NCBI RefSeq assembly: GCF_023078275.1
Contig: NC_062992.1
Location: 11,111,706-11,175,705 of the forward strand
From: Leguminivora glycinivorella
Taxonomy: Eukaryota; Arthropoda; Insecta; Lepidoptera; Tortricidae
Length of the DNA stretch: 64,000 bases
Reading direction: 5' to 3'
Positions 9,703 to 20,175 of the stretch are shown in pieces. Below the pieces are notes generated by a model. The model was not told where the DNA came from and did no database searches. It worked only from the letters and a program-made list of their open reading frames with translations. The translations under genes were made by a program, and so were the position numbers. The stretch's first letter is position 1, and the number at the start of each line of letters is the position of its first letter.

Positions 9703-9896
9703 ATGTTTGTTTTTCCGTCTTTCACAGCAAAACGGAGCGACGAATTGACGTGATTTTTTGAGTGGAGATAGTTGAAGGAATGGAGAGTGACATAGGCTAC
9801 TTTTTGTCTCTTTCTGTCATTAGGGAAGTGGATGTTTGTATGGAGCGTTCCGCAATTTTAGAATTTAACGCGAGCGAATCTGCGGGAAAAAACTAG
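9703..9896 (+). mobile_element. Helitron-like (Lep1-type), 5'-truncated, long variant
   Basis: Has the family core (cacagcaaaacggagcgacg, ttgaaggaatggagagtgac) and ends CTAG-T. It carries about 50 extra bases before the terminal hairpin (cattagggaagtggatg...), as does the copy at 36055. This suggests a subfamily. Confidence 0.65.
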
Positions 9897-9904
9897 TATA
9901 CATA

Positions 9905-10030
9905 CCTACATACATATAACATACATTATAATCACGCCTGTATCCCATAAAGGCGTAGGCAGAGCACATGAACTACTAAGTTTCAGTGCCACTCTTGGCA
10001 AAAAGGGGCTGAAGGAAAACCAAATTGTGA
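9905..10030 (-). repeat. Dispersed repeat E, reverse copy
   Basis: Reads atcacgcctgtatcccata, agtgccactcttggca and ccaaattgtgaca, the reverse complement of the family at 47830-48070, with a short (ATAC)n start. Confidence 0.55.
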
Positions 10031-10630
10031 CATTTGTGAAACTAGTACCTACCTAAAATAATAAACGGTGAATGAGATACCTAATGCCGAATTCGATTCT
10101 AATAATACAAATAGTTTTTTACTATTAGGTATTTTAGTTAAGTTATAGTTTTATTTATAAGTTCATAGTTAAGTTTTTTTATGCCCAGTAAAGACCTACA
10201 GAAAAAAAATGTAGCAAGAAGAATAACATAAATGTAATAAATTATTTGCTATTTCGTGTGTGGATTCTTTAAGTAACACAAATATAAGATACAGATTTTT
10301 AATATCGAGCATTTGCTTATTGCTCATATATCTCTTATGAGTCATAAGCATATTAATATAAGCTATGGAGAACTTATAATATGGATGTCAGATAAATATG
10401 ATTAATTCTTACATCTCATTAAGCACAAAACTTATGATTAAAATCTTTCGAAAGGGCTTGCCCTTCAGCTCATAATTTTAATAGTCAAAACATTGCAATA
10501 CACACTCACAAAACGAACATGATTAGTTGCTAAAGTCTTGCGTTATAGTAGTTAAATGCAATCACTGGCATTTATTTGAGTGGGTATTTCGGTTAATAAC
10601 TTTAAAAGTGATTCTTGACATTTCTTTACG
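10031..10630. other. No gene recognised
   Basis: About 600 bp of A+T-rich DNA without a supported exon or family match. Confidence 0.3.
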
Positions 10631-10768
10631 TACGGTCAACCAATTGGAATCCTACCACTCTAGAACCCTGTCGTATTGAAACCGTGCTTTATTTGCTATA
10701 GCAGTCAGTGACTTTTACTGTGAAAACGTTCTACAGTGGCCTAGGATTCAGATTGGTTGACGTACTCT
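10631..10768. mobile_element. Palindromic MITE
   Basis: The left arm TACGGTCAACCAATTGGAAT faces the right arm which, read in reverse complement, is TACGTCAACCAATCTGAATC. The inner parts (CTACCACTCTAGAAC / GTTCTACAGTGGCC) also pair. No copy elsewhere was noticed. Confidence 0.5.
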
Positions 10769-10840
10769 ACTGTATGTACATACAATTATGTGGTTGGTAC
10801 ATTCTCTATGTACTAAGTAGGTATAGGTGAAAAAAAAATA

Positions 10841-11260
10841 TTTTTCCCCTCACTAGCTCAGAAACACGTGTTTTGTCCTTTAATACCAGCGGGTAAAAAC
10901 GCATTTTATCCACTAGTGGGTAAAGTAATTTGACCTTGAATAAAGTCAAATTAACTGCTTTAAAATTGGTAAAAGTAGGTGAATCTAGTAATAAAGATGA
11001 TTTACCACCTGTGGAACTACTGAAAGCAGTGATAAACGCATTTTTTGCGTTGTAGTTTCCTCGCTATAGTGAGGGGAAAAGTTTTGTGTTACACTCGGGT
11101 GCAAATGTATTTTACTTCTCGTGTGTTAAAAAACTCGCAAGTTCAGGATTCTATTCTCGAACCACTCGCTTCGCTCGTGGTTCAACTATAGAATCCTTTC
11201 ACTTGCTCGTTTTTCAATTCCACACTCGGCGTTAAAATACAACTTTGCCCCCTTGTATAA
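10841..11260 (+). mobile_element. Element F, copy 2
   Basis: Nearly identical to the copy at 8652 over its whole length, from tttttcccctcactagctc to gccccccttg-type end. The high similarity between copies suggests recent activity. Confidence 0.75.
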
Positions 11261-11340
11261 CAAATAACTATTTTCCCGTTCCTATTCAAGTATTCATCCT
11301 TTATTATTCTGACATGTAGGTATGGGATTATCTTATCTTA

Positions 11341-11386
11341 TTGTTAACCCCCGACGCAAAAACGATGGGGTGTTATAAGTTTGACG

Positions 11387-11433
<47 letters not shown>

Positions 11434-11463
11434 GGGTGTGTCTGTCTGTAGCAAGTCGGTTTT
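11341..11463 (+). repeat. (GTCT)n-containing repeat G fragment
   Basis: Begins with AACCCCCGACGCAAAAACGA, then TTATAAGTTTGACGTGTCTG and a GTCT microsatellite. The same family appears at 24303-24500, 43590-43830 and 45048-45350. Confidence 0.6.
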
Positions 11464-11465
11464 TA

Positions 11466-11644
11466 TCCATACTAATATTATAAATGAGAAAGTGTGTGTG
11501 TCTGTTTGTTTGTGCGTCTTTCACGGCAGAACGGAGGACGAATTGTCGTGATTTTTTAAGTGGAAAATACTTGAAGGGATGGAAAGTAACATAGGCTACT
11601 TTGTGTCTCTTTCCAACGCGAGCGAAGCCGCGGGCAAAAGCTAG
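11466..11644 (+). mobile_element. Helitron-like (Lep1-type), full copy
   Basis: 5' TCCATACTAATATTATAAAT preceded by A, and 3' ...GGGCAAAAGCTAG followed by T. 5'-TC, 3'-CTAG and the A/T insertion site agree with Helitron rules. Confidence 0.75.
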
Positions 11645-11733
11645 TTTGTTATAAATTACCATACATAACGGTTTATAATACACCTTTGTTTCCTAAGCAC
11701 ATTAGCGAATAACCTATTCTTTAAAAATATTTT

Positions 11734-11860
11734 AAGCGGGTTACTCACGTATTAAGTCGATATAGCGTTCGACATGTTTCGGTTCAATTTCGAGGACCTT
11801 TCTCAATTGGACCGAAACATGTCGAACGCGATATCGACTTAATACGTGAGTAACCCGCTT
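11734..11860. mobile_element. 127-bp near-perfect palindromic MITE
   Basis: The left arm AAGCGGGTTACTCACGTATT continues through aagtcgatatagcgttcgacatgtttcggt. The right arm is its near-perfect inverse, ending AATACGTGAGTAACCCGCTT. The loop is short (about 15-25 bp). Confidence 0.7.
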
Positions 11861-12989
11861 TAAATGTTTTTAAATATGTATGAGTCTCACTGGAGTTTTA
11901 TAGTTAAAACCTATTCTTTGTATAAAAAAATGCCAAGTGTGAAATCGAATGCGTGACCCCAAAGCAGACAATGGGACATTTTTATACTTTAGCATTAGGC
12001 CTCTAAAAACAAGGATTGTTGCAATTTCAATAAGACTGCACGTTTAGGGTAGGAACTTAGTGTCAAGCTGAGATATGAGCGGATAAATTTTACGTAATTT
12101 TTATTTACACTAATGATAAACCACTTAATACGGTAAATTCATTGAATAACGGAGAGAATATTGATTATGGATTAAGTATTTAGTGAATTGTTTTTTATCG
12201 CGTTCGTTACTTTATTTACTGTTAAAAACCACTTCACTTCACTTGTATGCTGCCTGTTAAATTTGATAATTGAAAAAGTAATCTTAACAATTAGAAGCTT
12301 AGATTACAATTTCCACGCACACATCAGTCTGTGTTTAAGCATACGAGCTAAGCTCTAGTTTTCGTTGGAGACTAAGCTTTCGGTCAAAAATTTGCTATAA
12401 GGTACTCAAAAATTAATGATTAATATTTCTTAAACATTCCAAACGTAGGTAATTCAGTATGTATTGTTTTTTATGATATAATAGGCTGCAAAAGAGCAAA
12501 CGGATCCCTCATGGTAAGCGATCGATAGATAGACATAGACAGCAACAGCAGAAGGGGTATGAGTGAGTGGCCTGCTTGGTCCAAAACTACTGAAGGCAGG
12601 TGAGAAGCATGCTAACCACAAATAACCAAATGTATAATAGCATGTCATCCGCTACACGCTGCCGCTCCCCGCTCCGCTTAGCAATAAGCCCGCTCCCTAA
12701 CATCACGTTCACAAGACGCGACAATGGAACAGTTTGTGCACAAATAACAGAAATAGTTTGTATACTTGCGACAAAACGATAAGGTCGTGACCCGCAACGA
12801 ATTGCGCTAACGACTATAATTTATTCAGTGGGTTTCGGCAATTTTTCTTGTAGTTTACAGTACGATGAGAGCAGACAATAGTGTATTTAAAATAAAATAG
12901 TGTTATGCACAACATTATAAGTTTATAAACTGTAAACAGTGGTTAGATTTGTTGCCCTAGAAAACTTTTTATACTTATTCAAAAAAAAT
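11861..12989. other. No gene recognised; possible unique sequence
   Basis: About 1.1 kb with no supported exon. The stretch 12640-12730 is less A+T-rich (ctgccgctccccgctccgc) and has an unclear role. I looked on the minus strand for a further phospholipase A2 exon (CDCDxxFxxC) and did not find one. Confidence 0.3.
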
Positions 12990-13318
12990 AACATCATCAT
13001 CCTCCTTGCGTTATCCCGGCATTCGCCGCGGCTCATGGGAGCCTGGGGTTTGCTTTTGACAACTAATCCCAAGATTTGACGTAGGCACTAGGTTTACGAA
13101 AGTGACTGCCATCTGACCTTCCAACCCGAAGGGTAACTAGGCCTTATTGGAGTTAATCCGGTTACCTCACGATGTTTTCCTTCACCGAAAAGCGACTGTC
13201 TGACATCAAATGATATTTCGCACTTAAGTTCCGAAAAACTCATTGGTACCTGCCGGGGTTCGAACCGCCGACCTCCGGATTGAAAGTCGCGTACTCTTAC
13301 CGCTAGGCCACCAGCGCT
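12990..13318 (-). mobile_element. SINE family A, near full-length
   Basis: Minus-strand head GCGCTGGTGGCCTAGCGGTA (A box) and GGTTCGAACC (B box). The body is as in other copies and it ends CGCAAGGAGGATGATG. It lies 3' of the last phospholipase A2 exon found. Confidence 0.75.
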
Positions 13319-13540
13319 TTTTTTATTTTAGAAAAAAAAAAACAAATATATTTATAAACCCTTAGAAAATTTAATTAAAATGCTTTTCGGTTGACAGACT
13401 CAGATACAAAGCGGTTGCTACTCGCTCTCGCTACAATTACTAAGTGAAAAAACAGTATAAAAGGGTATAAAGGGTAGGAGTTTCAAGTCAGGTAAACAGC
13501 GTAAGTAAGTAAGCGTAAGTCCTTTCAACAGTGAACTTAC

Positions 13541-13703
13541 CTGGTGAACAGTCCAGTATTGGTGAGCCCGTACTTGCTGTCGCCGGCCAGAATGAAGATC
13601 TTGCAAGCATCATGCTCCCGGCAGCATGTGTCCGTGTAGAAGAAGAGGCCCAGGTCACTGGAGCGGGCCTGGGCTGAGTGCCCGTCTCCGCACCAAAGTG
13701 TTC
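13541..13703 (-). CDS. Phospholipase A2 (group III) exon 3: calcium loop and catalytic His
   Basis: A 163-nt internal exon with acceptor CAG (13704-13706) and donor GTAAGT (13535-13540). Joined to the previous exon it gives IYPG/TLWCGDGHSA, then DLGLFFYTDTCCREHDAC and KYGLTNTGLFTR. Group III secreted phospholipases A2 (bee venom type) have IYPGTLWCG (Ca2+-binding loop), CCRxHD (catalytic His-Asp) and KxGLTN at these places. The enzyme hydrolyses the sn-2 ester of phospholipids outside the cell. The exon ends in phase inside the Arg codon of FTR, where the family continues with LHCDCD; that next exon was not found to the left. No stop or frameshift is visible. Confidence 0.92.
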
Positions 13704-14056
13704 CTGTTGACAAATATATTATTAATAAACATTAACATTTTAGAACAGCGCTTAAAGCAAAATTTGTGAAATTGCCACTGGATGTCCCTGAAAGCATGTT
13801 CCCAAATCTGCCGTATTCTAATTTAGAGAATCCATCGACCAATAAATAATAACGAAAATACTATTGCCAGCGGCCTAATTTGTGATAATGGCAACACTAC
13901 CCACCCCTGTAGCCAGCTAACTGAATAGGTAATATAGGGAACATGATGGTTCATAAGGCGGCAAGGAAATAAAGCGCGTAAAAAAGGAATAAAAAATATG
14001 ATATGTCTAGTTTTCTTGAGACATTTCATTAAAGCTCAAGGCCGCTTCAAACTTAC
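13704..14056 (-). other. Intron 2 of the phospholipase A2 gene
   Basis: Bounded by GTAAGT and CAACAG, about 353 bp, with no repeat identified inside. Confidence 0.65.
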
Positions 14057-14263
14057 CAGGGTAAATAGCCTGCACCCGATCTTTGAACGCGTCCACGACC
14101 GAATTTGCAACATTAGCAACACTGGACACCCCCGAAGCTAGACTTCCGACAAATCCTCTGTCGTTGTCCAATGAGCCGATGTCACGGGCACCAGCCATGA
14201 GCTGGCTCAGCGGTCGACTCAGGCCTGAGGAGATGGATTTGAGGATGCCGCGGCCGAATTGAC
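14057..14263 (-). CDS. Phospholipase A2 gene exon 2 (linker)
   Basis: A 207-nt exon with acceptor TTTTTTCTCAG before 14263 and donor GTAAGT at 14051-14056. It encodes GQFGRGILKSISSGLSR, then PLSQLMAGARDIGSLDNDRG, SLASGVSSVANVANSVVDAF and KDRVQAIYPG. The last four residues complete the conserved IYPGTLWCG with exon 3. The Ser/Ala/Val-rich, weakly amphipathic linker has no recognised domain; together with the end of exon 1 it forms a low-complexity helical-looking spacer before the catalytic domain. Phases fit on both sides (G|GT CAA and CCT G|GA ACA). Confidence 0.88.
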
Positions 14264-15115
14264 CTGAGAAAAAATTTTTAGGTCTTAGGGCCGATTGACA
14301 CGGAGTGCGTATGCGCTTGCAATATCTCTCTCGTTTTCGCAACGTGTAATTGGGCGCTTAAAGATTGTATTAAGTATATAATATGCACTTGTGGGCCAAG
14401 TTAATGATAAAATGAAATCCTCCACCGAAATATAATCCTCCCTAAAACCAAGCTGACAAATGTAATGCTAAAGATGAAAAAATAATTTAACGCCGTAATT
14501 AAAATTGAACGGCGAAAGATCAGCGCTGACCGTATGGTTATTATCCTTATGACCATTTCATGGTAAACGACAATAATTGTATACCGTGTTGTAATAATGA
14601 AATGTTTATCACGAATAAATGAATTGTATTGTTTGAATTGTAATTTAGATAACAACAGTTAAAAAATGTAAATGACTGTGTTAAATTGAAACACTGATCC
14701 AAAGGCAAACAACCATTTAGTGAATCTTATTAAAGTAAGCGTGATTTTAATTAGTGAAGGCCTAGCAGTCGCGCTTCAATCACTGATTGCATTAATCATT
14801 GACATCATTTACTGAAAGAGGCACGCTTATCTCAAATTGGCATTATTTGTGACTGCGTTTATTACATAAAGACAACCGATAACTTTTAGTCCCTTTAGTC
14901 ACGGCTAAGAGATAATGAAGAAGAAGAAATTATACCTACCTGCTAGAAGTCGCCAGCAATATGCTGAGCATTTCGTGTCACCTTCTCGTTTTTATGTGTT
15001 CCTATTTGTGGTATTTTTCTCTTTTGTGTGTTTACGAATAAAATGTATTCTATTCTATTCTATTCTACAATAAATTTTTCCGACAAATATTAAAAAAAAA
15101 GGATTGCTTCCTTAC
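14264..15115 (-). other. Intron 1 of the phospholipase A2 gene
   Basis: A+T-rich intron bounded by GTAAGG and CTCAG. Near 14985-15068 it holds a LINE-like 3' end with ATTCT repeats (aataaaatgtattctattc). No other exon was seen. Confidence 0.6.
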
Positions 15116-16247
15116 CTAACCCGCCATTCTCCTCCCGACTCCTCAATCTCTCTGCTTCCAATGCTTCATTCTGCTTCTGTATTCTCTTAAACAGGTCATA
15201 AATCCCCTTCGGGACCACTCTTTCAGCTACACTACCTACTACACTCTCCACCACACTCCCAGCGAATCCAAATAGAACTGATACCACATCTGTGTTCGGA
15301 GCTTTCGTTGGTATCACATCTTTACTGTCATAATAATCTTCCGGGACCTCTCCATCATCTAAATTTACTGTTGTAAATTCTAAACCATCATTTATTTCTG
15401 TGATTTCATCTGATCTATTAATATGTGATTGTTTACTTGAATTGGTGCTTAGAATTTCTATTGTAGTATTTTCTGTTATAGGTTCAGAAGTCGTCAATAT
15501 TTCCGATGTTACTGTTGTTTGAGTTTTATTAATGTCTTCCTTTTCTTTTCCTTCTATTGAAATAGTTTGGTTTGCTGTTACATTTTCTACAGGATTAACT
15601 GTAGATGCACGTTCCTCTATTTTTTCTAATGATGTTTTATTACTTTTGAAATTTTCTTCTGGGTTATCTGTAGTAAAATATTCAGTTGTACTTTCAGGTG
15701 ATTGCGTTGAAGGTAGCGTTACAGGCTGTGGGACTTCAACGATCGGAGTTACTTTCTCTGTTGTAGACAAAGGGATCACAGTCAAATCAGGTTCTATAGT
15801 ACTTTCTACTATGCTAACTAAATAATTCTCCGTCGTCGTTACTAATTCTAAAGGTATTACATCTAATTCAGAAACTGTCGTTTTAGCGGTAGCGTCTGTC
15901 GTTTCTTTAACAGTTACAGCTTTATTCTGATTTATATTAATATAATCATTATTTACAATAGTATATCTATTAGATTCTTTATTATAATCATCACGCCAAG
16001 GCACTGTGCCATATTTTCTGTCTTTATCAATATATTGGCTGTCAAAATCGATGATATTGTTATCAAAGTCTGTTTCGGTGGTGATCGGTTTGTCCGTAAA
16101 GTCAATGTTTTTAGCTATAACTACTGTAGAGTAGAGCAATATGGCACCAATAAGATAGATCATCTTTCTTCGTACTCGGCGGTACATTTTCGGAATTCCA
16201 TCTGTAACAACGAAAAATAGTTTATTTGTAAGTGTTGCGAACTTCAT
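15116..16247 (-). CDS. Phospholipase A2 gene exon 1: signal peptide and Thr/Glu-rich region
   Basis: A long open exon ending at donor GTAAGG (15111-15115). Two starts are possible: Met at 16247, or Met at 16187 (MYRRVRRKMIYLIGAILLYS), which gives a classical signal peptide ending near VVIA/KNIDF. A good acceptor (TTGTTACAG, 16202-16204) suggests the exon may begin at 16201 after a 5' untranslated exon. The mature part is rich in Thr, Glu, Ser and Asn, with several N-x-S/T sites, so it is probably secreted and O/N-glycosylated. Its end is FGFAGSVVESVVGSVAERVV and a charged helix (RIQKQNEALEAERLRSREEN). Most group III enzymes have a short prepeptide, so this roughly 350-residue leader is unusual. 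A second protein shadow on the plus strand is not real. Confidence 0.82.
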
Positions 16248-16734
16248 TCTAAATCCTTTAATTGTCTATACTTAATAAATTGACAATTTAAAATTATGAA
16301 GTTGTCACTGTCATCGCTAAATAAAGAAATAAACATTTTAATAAAAGATATAAAAATATAATATATTTAATGTGCATACAGATACTATGTTACAGAGTGT
16401 AGAATAAGAATAAGTGAATCGATACATTTTTGAAGTGTTTATTGACAGTGAGTATAATAAATGTTTTTTTTATTCGCAACCCAAATATTTACATTTCAAA
16501 CATCGTTTCATGTACTAAAAGGAAATCGGCCTAGTTACTAAATAAAGGCACAAAAGGTCAATTCCAAGATAAGTATCATACATATGTGTAAAATCAGTAA
16601 AAGTGGGACGCAAAAATCAGCGAAGCGACAAGCAATTGCAGTAAATATGCCTCAATGTGTTAAGAGTCATTCGATACTGGATGATGAAAACTTTTATTAA
16701 TAGAATATTACGGTAGCAGACTAGCATTCGGCTC
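16248..16734. other. 5' flank of the phospholipase A2 gene; no gene recognised
   Basis: A+T-rich sequence. A promoter is expected here if the exon at 15116-16247 is the first, but no TATA-initiator pair could be chosen with confidence. Confidence 0.3.
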
Positions 16735-16985
16735 GCTTTTTTTTTTTTAGTATGGATGGATAGACGTTTGACCACGATCACACCTGATGGTAAACATCGA
16801 CGACATCCGGAAAATAGCGGGTCACAACTGAATGAGATTGGGCTAGGACTAGTGGGACTGGGAGAAGTGACGTACTAAAGGAGAGGCCTATGCTCAGCAG
16901 TGACTCCTGTAACTTCAGAACCGTTACTAATGCAAACACACACTCTATTGAGTGTTGGCTACCTTACTCACCGACAGGAGTACAA
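16735..16985 (+). mobile_element. LINE/repeat remnant with RTE-like 3' end
   Basis: Contains a T-run, acctgatggtaaacatc (repeat H-like) and gtactaaaggagaggcctatgctcagcagtg in parts, a typical decayed RTE C-terminus (…EAYAQQ). It is followed by ttactcaccgacaggag, which is shared with repeat H copies. Confidence 0.45.
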
Positions 16986-17789
16986 TAATTAATGCTCTCA
17001 ATTTAAAATGATATTCAGAAGGAACATAATATACAAGGTGAAATAAAAATTGTGAAACAACTTTTATTTTGGGACCGTCGAAATGTACGAAACAGCCAAT
17101 TTCTTTGCGATATCATTCATATATCTCATTATTTACATATATAATAAACTCTAGGTCCATGGGGTCCCAGCACGAACAAGTTTTTCATAGAAATGCCGAA
17201 GAGTCTGATTGCTGGTGACCGAAACCGCAACAATTTATCGGCCGTATACTTCCCCACTGTATGAACTGCTTTTAGCGCGTTCGTGTGACTCTTAACATGC
17301 CCAAGGTAACTATTGTTTTTTCGGCACTTTTTAATATATGAGTTACATATAAACGAAGTAACTTAGAACCTTTTTTGTGTTTCACGTTAAGTAACCGTCA
17401 AATTGCAGGTTACGTTGAACCTTTGGTTTGCAGATTGTTATGTACTGTTATGTGTTTGGTTACCGAGTGGTTGGGTTACTCTTTAATCACAAGAGGTATA
17501 AGTAAAAGTATTAGTATAACACTGAAGCTAAAAAAACATAAGTATCTTCAGTAAGCATCAGTCTTAGGTGCATGTACAAGTGGAAAATCGTTCACGCTCT
17601 GGAGCGATGTATCTCTCTACCACTCTTCCATATTTTGGGGCATTCCACGAGAATGACAATCCATTCTTTTAATACTTCTGAAGACGCTAAGAAAGCGAAG
17701 CTGTGACCTTTCATGACTTGGTTAACAAATTCGCAGTATTTTCTGGAGCTTTACGGGTTTTACTGAAATAGCTGTCATACAAGGCAAAA
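16986..17789. other. No gene recognised
   Basis: About 800 bp with no supported exon, splice set or shared repeat. Confidence 0.3.
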
Positions 17790-18114
17790 GCGCTGGTAGC
17801 CTAGCGGTAAGTACCTGCGACTTTCGTTCCGAAGGTCGCGGGTTCGAACCCTGGCTCGCACCAATGAGTTTTTCGGAATTTATGTGCGAAATGTTATTTG
17901 ATATTTGTCACTCGCTTTTCGGTGAAGGAAAACATCGTAAGGAAACCGGACTAATTCCAATAAGGTCTAGTTTACCCTTCGGGTTGGAAGGTCAGATGGC
18001 AGACGCTTTCGTAAAAACTAGTGCCTACGCCAAATCTTGGGATTAGTTGTCAAAGCGGACCCCAGGCTCCCATGAGCCGTGGCAAAATGCCAGGATAACG
18101 CAAGGAGGATAATG
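17790..18114 (+). mobile_element. SINE family A, full-length plus-strand copy
   Basis: The best plus-strand copy: head GCGCTGGTAGCCTAGCGGTA (A box), GTCGCGGGTTCGAACCCTGG (B box), body and CGCAAGGAGGATAATG end. It could carry pol III promoter boxes but does not fold as a tRNA. Confidence 0.8.
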
Positions 18115-18148
18115 ACAAGGCAAAATCATGTCGATAGATAGATGTCAA

Positions 18149-18187
18149 AAGATCCGATATCGGATCGGATAATATGAAAACACGCAC
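18149..18187 (+). mobile_element. Fragment of the GATCCGATATCGGATC palindromic MITE
   Basis: Only one arm (gatccgatatcggatcggat, aatatgaaaacacgca) remains. Confidence 0.6.
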
Positions 18188-18252
18188 TTAAAGTAGGTAC
18201 ATGAGAAGAGAAGTCAAGTAGGTAATACCAAGTATGTTATGAAGACAAACTA

Positions 18253-18431
18253 ACCATACTAATATTATAAATGGGAAAGTGTGTGTGTCTGTTTGTTTGT
18301 ACGTCTTTCACGGCAAAACGGAGCGACGAATTGACGTGATTTTTCAAGTGGAGATAGTTGAAGGGATGGAGAGAGACATAGACTTCGTTCTGTCTCTTTC
18401 TAACGCGAGCGAAGCCGCGGGCAAAAGCTAG
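18253..18431 (+). mobile_element. Helitron-like (Lep1-type), first of a tandem pair
   Basis: 5' ccatactaatattataaatg and 3' CTAG-T. It is immediately followed by a second, 5'-shortened copy. Confidence 0.7.
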
Positions 18432-18601
18432 TGATAGTAAAAATGGGAAAGTGTGTGTGTCTGTTTGTTTGTCGTCTTTCACAGCAAAACTGAGCGACGG
18501 ATTAACTTGATTTTTTAAGTGGAGATAGTTGAAGGGATGGAAAGTGACAAGGCTACATTTTGTCTCTTTCTAACGCGAGCGAAGCCGTGGTCAGAAGCTA
18601 G
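18432..18601 (+). mobile_element. Helitron-like (Lep1-type), second of a tandem pair
   Basis: Starts inside the 5' part (aaatgggaaagtgtgtgtgt) and ends CTAG-T. Head-to-tail arrays of this kind are known for Helitrons. Confidence 0.7.
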
Positions 18602-18684
18602 TACTATTATATTTTGAGGTGATTGAGTAACAGACATACTAAACTTACATTATAACATCTACTTACTGTAAATATAACAATAAA

Positions 18685-19060
18685 ATCAGAATCAGAATCA
18701 GAATATTTATTGGTAAAAACAATTTTACATGTCAACATCTTAGAAAAGGTACATATTAATAAATATTTACAAAATTATATCGTTATTATGTATCAGAAGG
18801 TACAGTGATTACATTATTATTATTATATTTATTTATATACTTATGTGGATCAATGAATTCCTGGTATGTATTCGTCAATCGAGTAGTAAGCCATCTTTAT
18901 TAAAAAAAGTTTTAGTTTATTTTTGAATATTGTATCACTGGCTGAGTTGACAACATCGACTGGAAGCGCATTATAAATCCTAGGACCTAGGACAGTAAGT
19001 GACTTTCGAGCCTTTGAGAGTCTCCTCGTCGGAACAAGTAACAGGTGCAATGGTAACCAA
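18685..19060 (-). mobile_element. Non-LTR retrotransposon 3' fragment
   Basis: The minus-strand frame 18850-19050 reads SKARKSLTVLGPRIYNALPV and NKLKLFLIKMAYYSIDEY, the usual C-terminus of CR1/Jockey-group LINE proteins. It is followed by a 3' UTR and (TTCTGA)n tail near 18690. No reverse-transcriptase domain remains. Confidence 0.75.
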
Positions 19061-19859
19061 CTTATTAATTTCTGACCTCAAACGACCTCTTTACTCGTGC
19101 AAAGTATAAAGAGATGCAAATTGTAAACGTAAGTATTATGTAACGACTCTTAACCTCGAAAGCAATACAAATGAAAGGGACAGCGTGCTTGAGAATGAAA
19201 GTGACAGTATGCTTGACACACTGTGGTGTAAGCTTACACTACCCTTCCGGTCATTTGTCTATACTATACAAATGCTCTCGACCCTTTTTCTTTGGTTTCT
19301 TCTCTAGTTTTAAAAGCTAAAGCAATGATTCTTTTTTTTTCACAGATGTCTTTTCTATCACTGAAGCCATTGAGCATTTCTGAGACGTGTGTGTAGAGTT
19401 GAATCCAACACGTAGAATCCCTTTTAACACTTGAATTAAATGGAGATACACGGCAGTCATTGGCAGTTATGGACTTTTTGAGTTGTAAGAAGAATGTTTA
19501 ACTGCCTTTTTTTATAGATTATTTGAACGACACTTTTATTGAAAAATAGTAGTAGAAACCTTAGAAGGATATAGGAAAATGATCAATATTTTAATTTATC
19601 GATATAGACATCCCACCATACCACTATATCTCATAATATGAATAGAATATTCTCACACATCAACCATGTCATTATGTAGACTGTAGCTATAACGTTATGT
19701 CATACTAATGCCGGTATTGACCTCTGACGGCTGTAGATCATAATGATCATTATAGTGATCTATTCTCTGTCACGCAACAACGCATGAATTGAGCGCATAC
19801 CACGAGTTGATAGTAAACTCGATAGCTTAACCGTCATGGAAACCAGTTACTCGTTTCAC
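19061..19859. other. No gene recognised
   Basis: About 800 bp of A+T-rich DNA without a supported feature. Confidence 0.3.
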
Positions 19860-20040
19860 AAGGGGGCAAAGTTATTGTTTAACCGCACGTACCAATATAC
19901 TCGAGCAAGTGAAAGATTCCAATATTAAGCCGGGAGCGTAGCGAGTGGTTCAGAATGTAGAATATTGAGTGTTGCAACGATTTTAAGGCATTTAGGTTGA
20001 ACAAATTTTGCCACCGAGTGAAAAAAATTTCATCACACTA
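19860..20040 (+). mobile_element. Dispersed element I, partial copy
   Basis: Starts gggggcaaagttattgttta / accgcacgtaccaatat and includes gcgagtggttcagaatgtag, matching 27053-27470. The middle and right parts are missing, apart from a possible piece near 20375-20470. Confidence 0.55.
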
Positions 20041-20042
20041 AG

Positions 20043-20175
20043 GACCAGTCACCAGTTGCATCAACCACGTTTAACAGACACATCGTCAAGCAGCAGATGT
20101 GTATGGTACTTTCCATACAATAAAATTTAACGAACGCTTTAACGGTAACAGACGGTTTGATGCAACTGGCCTTAA
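20043..20175. mobile_element. Palindromic MITE J, intact copy
   Basis: The left end ACCAGTTGCATCAACCACGT and the right end (reverse complement) CCAGTTGCATCAAACCGTCT pair. The interior includes agcagcagatgtgtatgg. Other copies are at 21394-22133 (split) and 61800-61918. Confidence 0.65.

Noticed and set aside
12640..12782. GC-richer stretch as a missing phospholipase exon
   Set aside because: No CDCD motif, no fitting phase and no acceptor on the minus strand.
15532..15825. 97-residue plus-strand frame rich in Ser and Val
   Set aside because: It is the antisense of the phospholipase A2 exon, which has splice and family support.
17790..17870. tRNA gene candidate (A and B boxes, GGTTCGAACC)
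   Set aside because: The same block heads many SINE copies and lacks properly paired acceptor and anticodon stems.
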